Assembly: GCA_009778425.1 (NCBI GenBank)
Contig: WRJU01000252.1
Coordinates: forward strand, 1-36,422
Direction of reading: 5' to 3'
Source of the DNA: Pseudomonadota bacterium
GTDB lineage: Bacteria > Pseudomonadota > Gammaproteobacteria > Burkholderiales > Rhodocyclaceae
DNA: 36,422 nt
The notes under the pieces are model-generated. The model was not told where the DNA came from. It was given only the letters and a program-made list of their open reading frames with translations, and did no database searches. Of this stretch, positions 1 to 7,851 are shown piece by piece. The translations under genes and the position numbers were made by a program. How positions within the stretch are numbered: position 1 is the first letter of the stretch; each line of letters begins with the position of its first letter.

Positions 1-1
1 C

Positions 2-157
2 GAATCCGGCACTGACGCAATCGAAGAGCGGGCGCGCTACGACCTGGGGCTGGTGCGCCCCGGAGAGATTTTCGTGCAGGTTCCGCAGAAACCGGAGGCG
101 CTGAAAAAACCTGAGAAACCCGCTTCAGTTCAGAGCGGGCAGGGTGGGGCGGAGTGA
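2..157 (+). CDS. ftsB: Cell division protein FtsB, C-terminal end (partial, host flank)
   Basis: Frame from base 2 reads ESGTDAIEERARYDLGLVRPGEIFVQVPQKPEALKKPEKPASVQSGQGGAE*; the EERARYDLGxVRPGEIFVQVP motif is typical of the FtsB C-terminus. Confidence 0.8.
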   Translation, partial: ESGTDAIEERARYDLGLVRPGEIFVQVPQKPEALKKPEKPASVQSGQGGAE

Positions 158-554
158 GGGTTTGCTCCCGCTTGCAGGGGCAGGGACTGACGGATAGGCA
201 AGTCTAAAACAGTTTTTAAAACAAGGGTTTGGGGATACATTCTAAGGATTCCCTGAACAACCCAAGAGTTTTCGACACGAATGTATTTTGAATTGTCCAA
301 GCAGCAAAATAAGGCCAATTTGTGCTCTTTTGCGCGGGGAGCCGGGGGTTTTCCCCTGCTTTTGCCCTCTCATGGGTGCACTTCTCCCGTCAAAGCCAGC
401 AGATGCCCCCGGGCCATCCACAGATTTGAGGGCGCAAACAGCGTTACGATCTGCGCCGCGTTCTTGGCAATGCCCCGGTAGCGCTACCTTGACGTAGCCA
501 AACTGGCGCTTGATGACCCGGAACGCTATATCTGATAGCCCAGAACAAAATAAA

Positions 555-580
555 AAGGGGCTGCATTGCTGCAACCCCTT
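555..580 (-). terminator. Rho-independent terminator, inferred original terminator of the tRNA-fMet gene
   Basis: Minus strand AAGGGGTTGCA-gcaa-TGCAGCCCCTT followed by TTTATTTT; located just beyond the stranded tRNA 3' end at 590-600. Confidence 0.7.
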
Positions 581-589
581 GATTTATTT

Positions 590-600
590 GGTTGCGGGGG
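590..600. other. attL core, GGTTGCGGGGG (stranded tRNA-fMet 3' end with encoded CCA)
   Basis: 11-bp direct repeat of 36334-36344; minus strand reads CCCCCGCAACCA including the CCA. Confidence 0.75.
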
Positions 601-915
601 CTTGCTTTGTACACAAAGAAAGGTCCATATTTCGGTTCGTTGGCCTGAGATAACAGGCCGCAATCGCCAGTAAATGCGGGGGTTCCCCGCTTTTTTTTCG
701 CCATGCTGCCGTGATCGCTGGCGTGTGGCCATCCACCATCACCAGATCCATCACCACCGCCGCGAACCCGGCGCGCGCCGTCGATTCCCCGCCGCGCCTG
801 CGAGCTTCGTTTGCGTGAAATGATGCAGACGCATGGCGGACAACGCTTGAGGCTTCCAAGATTTTCAGGTGTACGAAAAAAAATAGTAATATTTGTAACA
901 TGATTTTAAAAATCT

Positions 916-955
916 CCCTGAAACCCAACAGTGACGCGGCTTTCAGGGTTTTTTT
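916..955 (+). terminator. Rho-independent terminator
   Basis: CCCTGAAA (916-923) / TTTCAGGG (941-948) followed by a run of T. Confidence 0.6.
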
Positions 956-957
956 AG

Positions 958-1110
958 GAAGTAACATTTAGGTAATATTTAAGTAATATCGAAGTAATTT
1001 ATTACATATTTGCCTTGTAATATTTCCATATGTCATGTACTAATAAAATCAATGACTTATAAAAATATTACATCGGATGTTACTTCAAATTACTTCATGA
1101 AGTAACATTG
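958..1110. repeat. Iteron-like array of GTAAYATT motifs plus 16-bp palindrome TTACTTCATGAAGTAA (1090-1105)
   Basis: GTAA at 961, 972, 983 and 994 (11-bp period); further copies on both strands to about 1165. Confidence 0.6.
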
Positions 1111-1319
1111 TTTTTGTCAATAAAATCAAATGGTTAAATCACTTTTTTGGCCGCTTGTTACAATGTTGCTATTTTTTTAGCCCCAACCTGTTTTTAGCCC
1201 TCTAGTTCCGCCCTGGTGGATTCTCAAAAACCCTATACCTATGCGGTTTTGTCGAAACGCCATCGGGCGAGTTGCCTAAAAATGAGGCAATTCCGGGAAA
1301 ATTCTGAAAAAAATTCATG

Positions 1320-1342
1320 GTTTGCTTAATAATTAAGCAAAC
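1320..1342. promoter_or_regulatory. Dyad GTTTGCTTAAT-A-ATTAAGCAAAC, putative operator
   Basis: Perfect 11-bp arms with a 1-nt centre, upstream of higB-like gene. Confidence 0.45.
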
Positions 1343-1403
1343 ACAGCTAAAGCTCACTGTAGTGCAACGGTTGAATGTGTCCCGCGAGGATGAACCCTTC
1401 TCA

Positions 1404-1438
1404 TTGTTTTAATGTCAGAACTGACATAAAATACAAAC
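1404..1438 (+). promoter_or_regulatory. Promoter/operator of HigBA-like module
   Basis: TTGTTT-N17-TAAAAT-N6-ATG with dyad TGTCAG-aa-CTGACA (1413-1426) in the spacer. Confidence 0.5.
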
Positions 1439-1804
1439 ATGAAATCTTTGGAAACGCCACTCTTGTGGGTAGGCAGGAGCAAAAAGGATTTGCTCGCGCT
1501 CCCTCTGGCAGTGCGGAAAGTCTTCGGCTACGCCCTGGGACTGGCTCAACGTGGTGGAAAGCACCATGACGCTAAAACGCTCAAAGGTTTTGGGGATGCA
1601 GGGGTGATTGAGGTTGTGGAAAACGACGAGGCGGGAACCTATCGCGCTGTCTACACCGTCAGGTTTGCCGAAGCCGTGTTTGTTCTGCACTGTTTCCAGA
1701 AAAAGAGTAAGCACGGCATCGCAACGCCGAAAGCCGACATGGACATCATCCACACCCGCCTGAAGGTTGCGGAAGCGTGGGCAAAGGAGCTACGCAATGG
1801 CTAA
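1439..1804 (+). CDS. Type II toxin, HigB / phage Gp49-like RelE superfamily
   Basis: MKSLETPLLWVGRSKKDLLALPLAVRKVFGYALGLAQRGGKHHDAKTLKGF... typical Gp49/HigB; XRE gene directly downstream. Confidence 0.8.
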   Translation: MKSLETPLLWVGRSKKDLLALPLAVRKVFGYALGLAQRGGKHHDAKTLKGFGDAGVIEVVENDEAGTYRAVYTVRFAEAVFVLHCFQKKSKHGIATPKADMDIIHTRLKVAEAWAKELRNG

Positions 1805-2132
1805 GTACATCATCGACGGCATTGAAATCGAGGAAAGCTCAGGCAATGTTTTTGCCGATCTTGGTATTCCAAATGCCGAGCAACATAAGATCAAGGCCGA
1901 TCTCGTCATCGAGATTACCTGCGCAATCCAGCGGCTAGGCTTGTCGCAGCAAGAAGCCGGAGACCGCATGGGCATCCCCCAAGCGAGAGTGTCCCGGATG
2001 TTGCGGGGCGATTTCTCGAACATCTCCGAGCGCAAGCTGATGGACTGCCTGAACAGGCTCGGATACGACATCGAAATCACCGCGAAACCCGCTGACGGAA
2101 TGGTCGGGCATCTGTCATTCGCGGTCGCCTGA
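1797..2132 (+). CDS. XRE-family antitoxin (HigA-like)
   Basis: HTH QRLGLSQQEAGDRMGIPQARVSRMLRGDFSNISERKL; AAGGAG upstream; overlaps toxin end. Confidence 0.8.
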   Translation: MAKYIIDGIEIEESSGNVFADLGIPNAEQHKIKADLVIEITCAIQRLGLSQQEAGDRMGIPQARVSRMLRGDFSNISERKLMDCLNRLGYDIEITAKPADGMVGHLSFAVA

Positions 2133-2193
2133 GTCACGCGACCTTTGCTTACCCCTTGACGCCCACGCCGTTTTCGGCGATGCTCGCGTCCAG

Positions 2194-2392
2194 GTGCTAG
2201 AAACACCTGTGTAAGCGGCATCCGCGCCCGTCAGTCTTCGCGGATTTTTTGCGCCCATCGGTTTCAATGGCCGGGTGCGAGGCGAATACAAGACCCCGCA
2301 AGGGGGAATAGCCCGCATGACTTACACATGTTTCTAGCACCCGGCCACCCATCGCCCCGGTGGGACTCCTATAGAAAAGGATGTAAGTCATG
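2194..2392 (+). ncRNA. Candidate structured leader or antisense RNA element with mutually exclusive pairings
   Basis: 2194-2215 pairs with 2321-2340; 2268-2278 pairs with 2337-2347; 2316-2326 pairs with 2382-2392, covering the ATG of the next ORF. Confidence 0.5.
2220..2250 (+). terminator. Rho-independent terminator inside a structured leader
   Basis: ATCCGCG (2220-2226) / CGCGGAT (2239-2245) followed by TTTTT. Confidence 0.6.
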
Positions 2393-2656
2393 AACTACAA
2401 ACCAAACCCCGCTGATGCCCTCAACGTCCGTCACCTTGATGTCGAACCGCGCCGGATGGACAGGCCGTGTTACGTTATGAGCGAGGATGACCAGAACGAG
2501 CTTAAATCCGCCGTTTTTGCCCTCAGGGCCATCCTGTTCATAGCGTGCGAAAGCAAAGCCACGGTGAATATGGACGATCTTTCCGGATTGCTGAGCGTGC
2601 TGCACAACAGCTTTGAGTACGTGCTGGACAACCTGCAACTTGAGCCGTCCGCGTAG
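2390..2656 (+). CDS. Hypothetical small phage protein (88 aa)
   Basis: ORF with AAAAGG upstream; MNYKPNPADALNVRHLDVEPRR... Confidence 0.55.
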   Translation: MNYKPNPADALNVRHLDVEPRRMDRPCYVMSEDDQNELKSAVFALRAILFIACESKATVNMDDLSGLLSVLHNSFEYVLDNLQLEPSA

Positions 2657-2706
2657 CCTTTTCCTCCCCAGCCAAAAGCGTGGGATGGTTCAATTGGAGC
2701 AAAGCC

Positions 2707-3051
2707 ATGAACTACCTCACATACAAGGGATATACCGCAGTCATGGAATACGATGCAGAAGACCGTCTGCTTGTCGGACGGCTGTCTGGCATCAAAGATC
2801 GTGTAATCTTTCATGGCGAGTCTGTCGCAGAATTTGAGCGCAATTTTCACGAATCCGTTGATGGTTATATCGAAAGCTGCGCCCATTTTGGGAAAGACCC
2901 GGAAAAACCCGTCAGTGGACGCTTGATGCTGCGCGTTCCACCTCACGTTCATTGCGCGGCGCTGGCGGCGGCAAAGGCCAGCGGGCAAAGCCTGAACCAG
3001 TGGGCTGCCGTTGCGCTTCTGAACGCAGCCGGACAAACAACCACCGCTTGA
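2707..3051 (+). CDS. Orphan HicB-family antitoxin-like protein (no adjacent HicA)
   Basis: MNYLTYKGYTAVMEYDAEDRLLVGRLSGIKDRVIFHGESVAEFERNFHESVDGYIESC... plus C-terminal SGRLMLRVPPHVH...AAAKASGQSLNQW RHH-like segment. Confidence 0.75.
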   Translation: MNYLTYKGYTAVMEYDAEDRLLVGRLSGIKDRVIFHGESVAEFERNFHESVDGYIESCAHFGKDPEKPVSGRLMLRVPPHVHCAALAAAKASGQSLNQWAAVALLNAAGQTTTA

Positions 3052-3072
3052 TTGCTTCGATACACGCCGCAT

Positions 3073-3095
3073 GTTGTTCAGATAGGATTTACAAC
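3073..3095. promoter_or_regulatory. Putative late-activator (Ogr-like) binding site 1, GTTGT-N13-ACAAC
   Basis: Exact dyad upstream of the tail sheath operon; same spacing at two other late operon starts. Confidence 0.55.
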
Positions 3096-3165
3096 ACCCG
3101 GCGGTTAATTTTTTTAACTCCCCGCGCGACACTTGCTCATCCTCAAGCCACAACCGGAGAGCAAG

Positions 3166-4353
3166 ATGCCCACCGACTTCCACCACGGCGTGCGCGTCAT
3201 CGAAATAAACGAAGGCATCCGCCCGATCCGAACCGTCGCCACTGCCGTAATCGGGCTGGTTGCCACGGCGGACGATGCAGACGCGGAGACCTTCCCGCTC
3301 GATACGCCCGTACTTATTACAAACGTATTCAGCGCCATCGGCAAGGCGGGCACGTCCGGCACGCTTGCCCGTGCGCTGGATGCCATTGCCGACCAGTCAG
3401 CCCCTGTCATCGTTGCCGTTCGCGTTGAGGAAGGCCAGGGCGGAACGCCAGAGGAAGCCGCCGCCAGCCAGACCAGCAACGTCATCGGCACGGTCACGGC
3501 GGAAGGAAAATATACCGGGATGCAGGCCCTGCTTGCGGCAGAGGCCGCGCTCGGCATCAAGCCCCGCATCCTCGGTTGCCCAGGGCTGGACACCGCAGAT
3601 GTCACCGCCGCGCTGGCGGGCATCGCCCAGAAGCTCCGCGCCTTTGCCTACGCGGCTTGCTCCGGCAACAAGATAGAAGATGCCTTCGAGTACCGCGAAA
3701 ACTTCGGCCAGCGGGAGCTGATGCTGATCTACGGCGATTTCAAGAAGTGGGATACAGCCACCAACAAGTCCGACATCAGCATGGCGGTTGCCCATGCCTT
3801 GGGGCTGCGGGCGAAGATCGACGAAGAAATCGGATGGCACAAGACCCTCTCGAACGTTGCGGTCAACGGCGTCACCGGCATCACGAAGGATATTTATTGG
3901 GATTTGCAGGACCCGAACACCGGCGCAGGGCTGCTCAACGCCCACGAGGTCACAGCCCTGATCCGGCGCAATGGCTACCGCTTCTGGGGCAACCGCACCT
4001 GTTCCGACGATCCGCTATTCGCGTTTGAGAACTACACGCGCACCGCGCAGGTCTTGGCCGACACCATTGCCGACGCGCATATGTGGGCGACCGACAAGCC
4101 CCTGACACCGACCTTGGTCAAAGACATCCTCGAAGGGATCAACGCGAAGTTCCGCGAGTTGAAAAGCAGCGGCTACATCATCGATGCCAACTCCTACTAC
4201 GACGCCGAGATCAACACCAACGCCACGCTGAAGGACGGGAAGCTCTACATCGACTACGACTACACCCCCGTCCCGCCGCTTGAAAACCTCATGTTCCGGC
4301 AGCGCATCACCGACCGCTACCTGCTCGACTTCGCCGACCGGATCAACAAGTAA
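3166..4353 (+). CDS. Contractile tail sheath protein (P2 FI-like)
   Basis: MPTDFHHGVRVIEINEGIRPIRTVATAVIGLVATADDAD...; GGAGAG upstream; ORF track TTG start at 3133 is less likely. Confidence 0.9.
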   Translation: MPTDFHHGVRVIEINEGIRPIRTVATAVIGLVATADDADAETFPLDTPVLITNVFSAIGKAGTSGTLARALDAIADQSAPVIVAVRVEEGQGGTPEEAAASQTSNVIGTVTAEGKYTGMQALLAAEAALGIKPRILGCPGLDTADVTAALAGIAQKLRAFAYAACSGNKIEDAFEYRENFGQRELMLIYGDFKKWDTATNKSDISMAVAHALGLRAKIDEEIGWHKTLSNVAVNGVTGITKDIYWDLQDPNTGAGLLNAHEVTALIRRNGYRFWGNRTCSDDPLFAFENYTRTAQVLADTIADAHMWATDKPLTPTLVKDILEGINAKFRELKSSGYIIDANSYYDAEINTNATLKDGKLYIDYDYTPVPPLENLMFRQRITDRYLLDFADRINK

Positions 4354-4364
4354 GGAGCCGAAAA

Positions 4365-4874
4365 ATGGCCTTGCCCCGCAAGCTCAAAAACTTCAACGTC
4401 TTCTACAACGGGGACAACTTCATTGGCCTGTGTTCCGAGGTCGAGCTGCCAAAGCTCACCAGAAAGACAGAGGAATACCGGGGCGCTGGCATGCCCGGCC
4501 CAGTCAGTGCCGACCTCGGCATGGAAAAGATGGAAATGACGCATACCTACGGCGGCTTCATGCGGGAAATCTACCGCGAGTTTGGCGTCAGTTCCGCATC
4601 CGGTGTGCTCATGCGCTTCGCTGGCGCGTACCAGCGCGACGACTCGGGAGATGTGGATGCCGTAGAGGTTGTCGCCAGGGGCAGGCATACCGAAATCGAC
4701 CCCGGAAGCGCGAAGGCGGGCGACGACTCGGAATTCAAAGTGACCTCCGCCCTCAGCTACCTCAAGATCACCGTCAACGGGGTGAGTGAAGTAGAGATCG
4801 ACTTTGAAAACTTCATTGAAACCATCGGCGGCGTCGACCGGCTTGCCGAGCAACGCGCCGCAATTGGCCTGTGA
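4365..4874 (+). CDS. Major tail tube protein (P2 FII-like)
   Basis: MALPRKLKNFNVFYNGDNFIGLCSEVELPKLTRKTEEYRGAGMPGPV... Confidence 0.9.
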   Translation: MALPRKLKNFNVFYNGDNFIGLCSEVELPKLTRKTEEYRGAGMPGPVSADLGMEKMEMTHTYGGFMREIYREFGVSSASGVLMRFAGAYQRDDSGDVDAVEVVARGRHTEIDPGSAKAGDDSEFKVTSALSYLKITVNGVSEVEIDFENFIETIGGVDRLAEQRAAIGL

Positions 4875-4881
4875 GGAAAAC

Positions 4882-5181
4882 ATGGAAGAAATTACCCTCG
4901 AATACCCTATCAGCCGTGGCGACACGCAAATTGAGAAGATCACCCTCTCCAAGCCATCCGGTACGGGCTGGCTGCGTGGGATCAAACTGCTCGACCTTAT
5001 CCAGGCCGACACGGACGCCCTCACTGCCGTGTTGCCGCGCCTCACTGCGCCAGCACTTACAGAAGCCGAGATACGGGTCAAGCTCGACCCGTATGACCTG
5101 ATGCAAGCCGCAAATGTGGTGGCCGGTTTTTTTACGAAGAAATCCGAACAGGCCGGGAGCGTGGAATCCCCGCCTGCGTAG
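4882..5181 (+). CDS. Tail assembly chaperone (P2 gpE-like)
   Basis: MEEITLEYPISRGDTQIEKITLSKPSGTGWLRGIKLLDL...; between tube and E'. Confidence 0.8.
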   Translation: MEEITLEYPISRGDTQIEKITLSKPSGTGWLRGIKLLDLIQADTDALTAVLPRLTAPALTEAEIRVKLDPYDLMQAANVVAGFFTKKSEQAGSVESPPA

Positions 5182-5306
5182 AAGACCTTTGGGCAGACAT
5201 CGCCATCACGTTTCACTGGCCGCTTCCAGAACTTGAAAGGCTTGGATTGCGCGAGCTGCTTGAATGGCACGAACGCGCCCGCGTCAGATCGGAGATTGAG
5301 AAGTAA
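5127..5306 (+). CDS. gpE' extension reached by -1 programmed frameshift at T TTT TTT
   Basis: Slippery heptamer 5127-5133 in the correct phase; -1 frame continues ...CVEDLWADIAITFHWPLPELERLGLRELLEWHERARVRSEIEK* (P2 GpE'-like). Confidence 0.8.
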   Translation, partial: FFYEEIRTGRERGIPACVEDLWADIAITFHWPLPELERLGLRELLEWHERARVRSEIEK

Positions 5307-6241
5307 TGGCCATTGAAGACCCCGTCCGTGCCCCCGGCATTGACCTCTCGCTGCTGCCGCCGCCCGATGTTATCGAGGCGCTCGACTTTGAGGCCATCTT
5401 TGCCAGCCGAAAAGCCCGCCTGATCGAACTCACCCCTGCTGTGCAGCGGGCAGACGTTGCCGCCACGCTTGCCCTGGAGACGGAGCCGGTCACGATCCTG
5501 CTGCAAGAAATGGCCTACCGGGAACTGCTGCTCAGGAGCCGCATCAACCAGGCGGCGCGGCAATGCTTTCTGGCCTCGGCCACTGGCACGAACCTTGACC
5601 ACCTTGCTGCCCTCTATGGCGTCAAGCGCCTCGTCACTGACCCTGGCAATCCAGACGCCATCCCGCCCATCGCGCCAACTTACGAGGACGCTGCCCATCT
5701 TCGCGCCCGCACACAGCTTGCCGTCGAAGGCATGAGCACGGCAGGCCCGGCAGAGAGCTACCGCTACCATGCCCTGAGCGCACATGGCGACGTGGAGGAT
5801 GCCAACGTGACCAGCCCCGCACCGGCGCAGGTGCTTGTGAGCATCCTCGGCAGGACAGGCGACGGGGTTCCAGAGCAGGCTGTGCTCGATGCCGTCAATG
5901 AACGCCTCAGCGCCCGGGACATCCGCCCCCTGACAGATCAAGTCACCGTCCAGCCGGTTGAAATCGTCCCCTATGCCGTCGACGCCACGCTCACCCTGTA
6001 CCCCGGCCCATCGCCGGAGCCGGTCATTGACGCGGCGCGTGTTGCGCTGGCCGCTACCCTGTCCGACCTTCGGCGGATCGGCTACGACATCCCGCGTTCC
6101 GCCATCTTTGCCGCGCTCCACCAGCCCGGAGTCCAGAGCGTTGAAATCCGCGCCCCTGCCGACGATCTGGACATTGGTGAAACGCAGTGCGGGCGGTGCG
6201 TCGGCGTCAACATCGAACTGGCGGGCGTCCACCGTGTCTGA
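5306..6241 (+). CDS. Baseplate assembly protein J
   Basis: MAIEDPVRAPGIDLSLLPPPDVIEALDFEAIFASRKARLIEL...; TAATG overlap with E'. Confidence 0.85.
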   Translation: MAIEDPVRAPGIDLSLLPPPDVIEALDFEAIFASRKARLIELTPAVQRADVAATLALETEPVTILLQEMAYRELLLRSRINQAARQCFLASATGTNLDHLAALYGVKRLVTDPGNPDAIPPIAPTYEDAAHLRARTQLAVEGMSTAGPAESYRYHALSAHGDVEDANVTSPAPAQVLVSILGRTGDGVPEQAVLDAVNERLSARDIRPLTDQVTVQPVEIVPYAVDATLTLYPGPSPEPVIDAARVALAATLSDLRRIGYDIPRSAIFAALHQPGVQSVEIRAPADDLDIGETQCGRCVGVNIELAGVHRV

Positions 6242-6857
6242 CCGCCTCCTTCCCCCGAACAGCACGGCGATTGAACGCGCCCTTGCGGGTACGCCGGACG
6301 AGGAACTGCTCGCCCCGGAACTGCTCGCCAGCCTGTGGGATGCCACGAAATGCCCAGCCGCCGCATTGCCTTGGCTCGCCTGGGCGCTTTCCGTCGACGA
6401 GTGGGACACCGCATGGAGTGAGGCGGAACAGCGCCGCGTCATCGCGGAAAGCATCCAGATTCACCGCAAAAAAGGCACACGCGGCGCGGTCGAGCTGGCG
6501 CTTGCCTGTCTTGGGCATACCGGGAAGATTACCGAATGGTGGCAGATGTCCCCGCCCGGGGAGCCTCATACCTTCCTTGCCGACGTTGAGGTCGACAACC
6601 GTGGCATCGACCTTGCTGTGCAGGGGGCAATTGAGCGCCAGATCATGGCCGTCAAACCTGCCCGCAGCCACTTCGCCATGCGGCTGGTCGGCAGCACGCG
6701 CGGCAATATCCGGCTGGCTGCCACCGCCTTGACCGGCGAAGACATCACCATTTACCCCTACATGGCTACCGAGGCCGAAGCCCCTCCCGCCCTCATCACC
6801 ATTGGCGCGGCGGTGCATACATGGGAAACCATCACCATTTACCCGAAAGGAGCCTGA
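6234..6857 (+). CDS. Tail protein I (P2 gpI-like), GTG start
   Basis: VSDRLLPPNSTAIERALAGTPDEELLAPELLASLWDATKCPAAALPWLAWALSVDEWDTAW... Confidence 0.85.
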   Translation: MSDRLLPPNSTAIERALAGTPDEELLAPELLASLWDATKCPAAALPWLAWALSVDEWDTAWSEAEQRRVIAESIQIHRKKGTRGAVELALACLGHTGKITEWWQMSPPGEPHTFLADVEVDNRGIDLAVQGAIERQIMAVKPARSHFAMRLVGSTRGNIRLAATALTGEDITIYPYMATEAEAPPALITIGAAVHTWETITIYPKGA

Positions 6858-6858
6858 C

Positions 6859-7356
6859 ATGCTCATCTATACCTACGACCCTGCCACAGGCGAATACCTG
6901 AACGAGGCCGCCGCGCAGGAATCCCCGCTTGAACCCGGCAAGCCCCTGCTCATGGGCAACGCCACGCAGGAAGCGCCCCCCGAGGCATCACCCGGCACGG
7001 TTGCTTGCTGGACAGGCAGCGCCTGGGAACTGCGGGAGGATCATCGCAGGTCAAAACGCTGGTCGATAAAAGATGGCTCGCCCGTCACCGTCGAGAAAAT
7101 CGGCCTGCTGGCAGAAGCTGCGCCGGACACAACGGACAAGGAACCGCCCGAAGTCCCGCGCGGGCACAAGCTGAAATGGGCAAGCAAGAAATGGGCGCTG
7201 GTGGAGCCTGACCCAGCAGACGTGATCCGGTGGAAGATCGACGACATCGAAGCAACGATCACACCGCGCCGGATGCGCGAAGCCTCGCTTGGGATCGACG
7301 GTGGATGGCTTGCCGCGCGGGACGAAGAAATCGCCGCGCTACGGGCGCAGATGTGA
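6859..7356 (+). CDS. Putative tail fibre assembly/tail protein
   Basis: MLIYTYDPATGEYLNEAAAQESPLEPGKPLLMGNATQEAPPEASPGTVACWTGSAWELREDHR; position after gpI. Confidence 0.6.
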   Translation: MLIYTYDPATGEYLNEAAAQESPLEPGKPLLMGNATQEAPPEASPGTVACWTGSAWELREDHRRSKRWSIKDGSPVTVEKIGLLAEAAPDTTDKEPPEVPRGHKLKWASKKWALVEPDPADVIRWKIDDIEATITPRRMREASLGIDGGWLAARDEEIAALRAQM

Positions 7357-7409
7357 GTGGGAGCGCCTCTTGTACACGCTTCAACTGAACTGCGGCGGGG
7401 CTATGATGT

Positions 7410-7811
7410 TCAATCCTTGTCCCTCCTCGATGCAATCCAGCCGCCAAAAAGAGCTGCGCCGATCAAGGGCAGAGGGTCATAACGTGCTGCTGCGCTGCGC
7501 GCTGCGCGGCGCTCATCCCTCTCCATCCGTTTGATCATCTTCTTGGTTTCTTTCCATTCCTTGTCTGCGTCATGTTCGCAGGTTTGCGGCAATAAAATGG
7601 GTCTTACAGTGCCATGCGCTTTGTGCCAGAGGTTCACTGCAGCATCGATAGCCGTCACAACAACAGCAGCGGCAGGCATGAAAAAGACGACTGTCAAAAA
7701 AATGGAGACGTAAATGTTGCCCGTAAAGAGATGCGAAACCCAGAAACCAAGGGCAAGCGCGGCTACAGAAGCCACCAAAATACACCCGCCAATAATCTCG
7801 TCCCTGAGCAT
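7410..7811 (-). CDS. Small multi-pass membrane protein (moron candidate)
   Basis: 133 aa with long hydrophobic N-terminal segments and a charged C-terminus, antisense within the tail operon. Confidence 0.65.
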   Translation of the reverse strand: MLRDEIIGGCILVASVAALALGFWVSHLFTGNIYVSIFLTVVFFMPAAAVVVTAIDAAVNLWHKAHGTVRPILLPQTCEHDADKEWKETKKMIKRMERDERRAARSAAARYDPLPLIGAALFGGWIASRRDKD

Positions 7812-7851
7812 GATCGCTACCTCCTGTCAAAATTATAAAGTATAGAGCAAA

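Noticed and set aside
584-967. Minus-strand 127-aa ORF at the left end
   Set aside because: Spans the att site and the terminator hairpin; no recognisable protein features; accidental frame.
3133-3165. Upstream TTG start for the tail sheath
   Set aside because: ATG at 3166 has a good SD and begins at the expected sheath N-terminus.
5213-6454. Long minus-strand ORF (413 aa) and similar antisense ORFs in the structural genes
   Set aside because: GC-rich antisense shadows of well-recognised P2-like genes.
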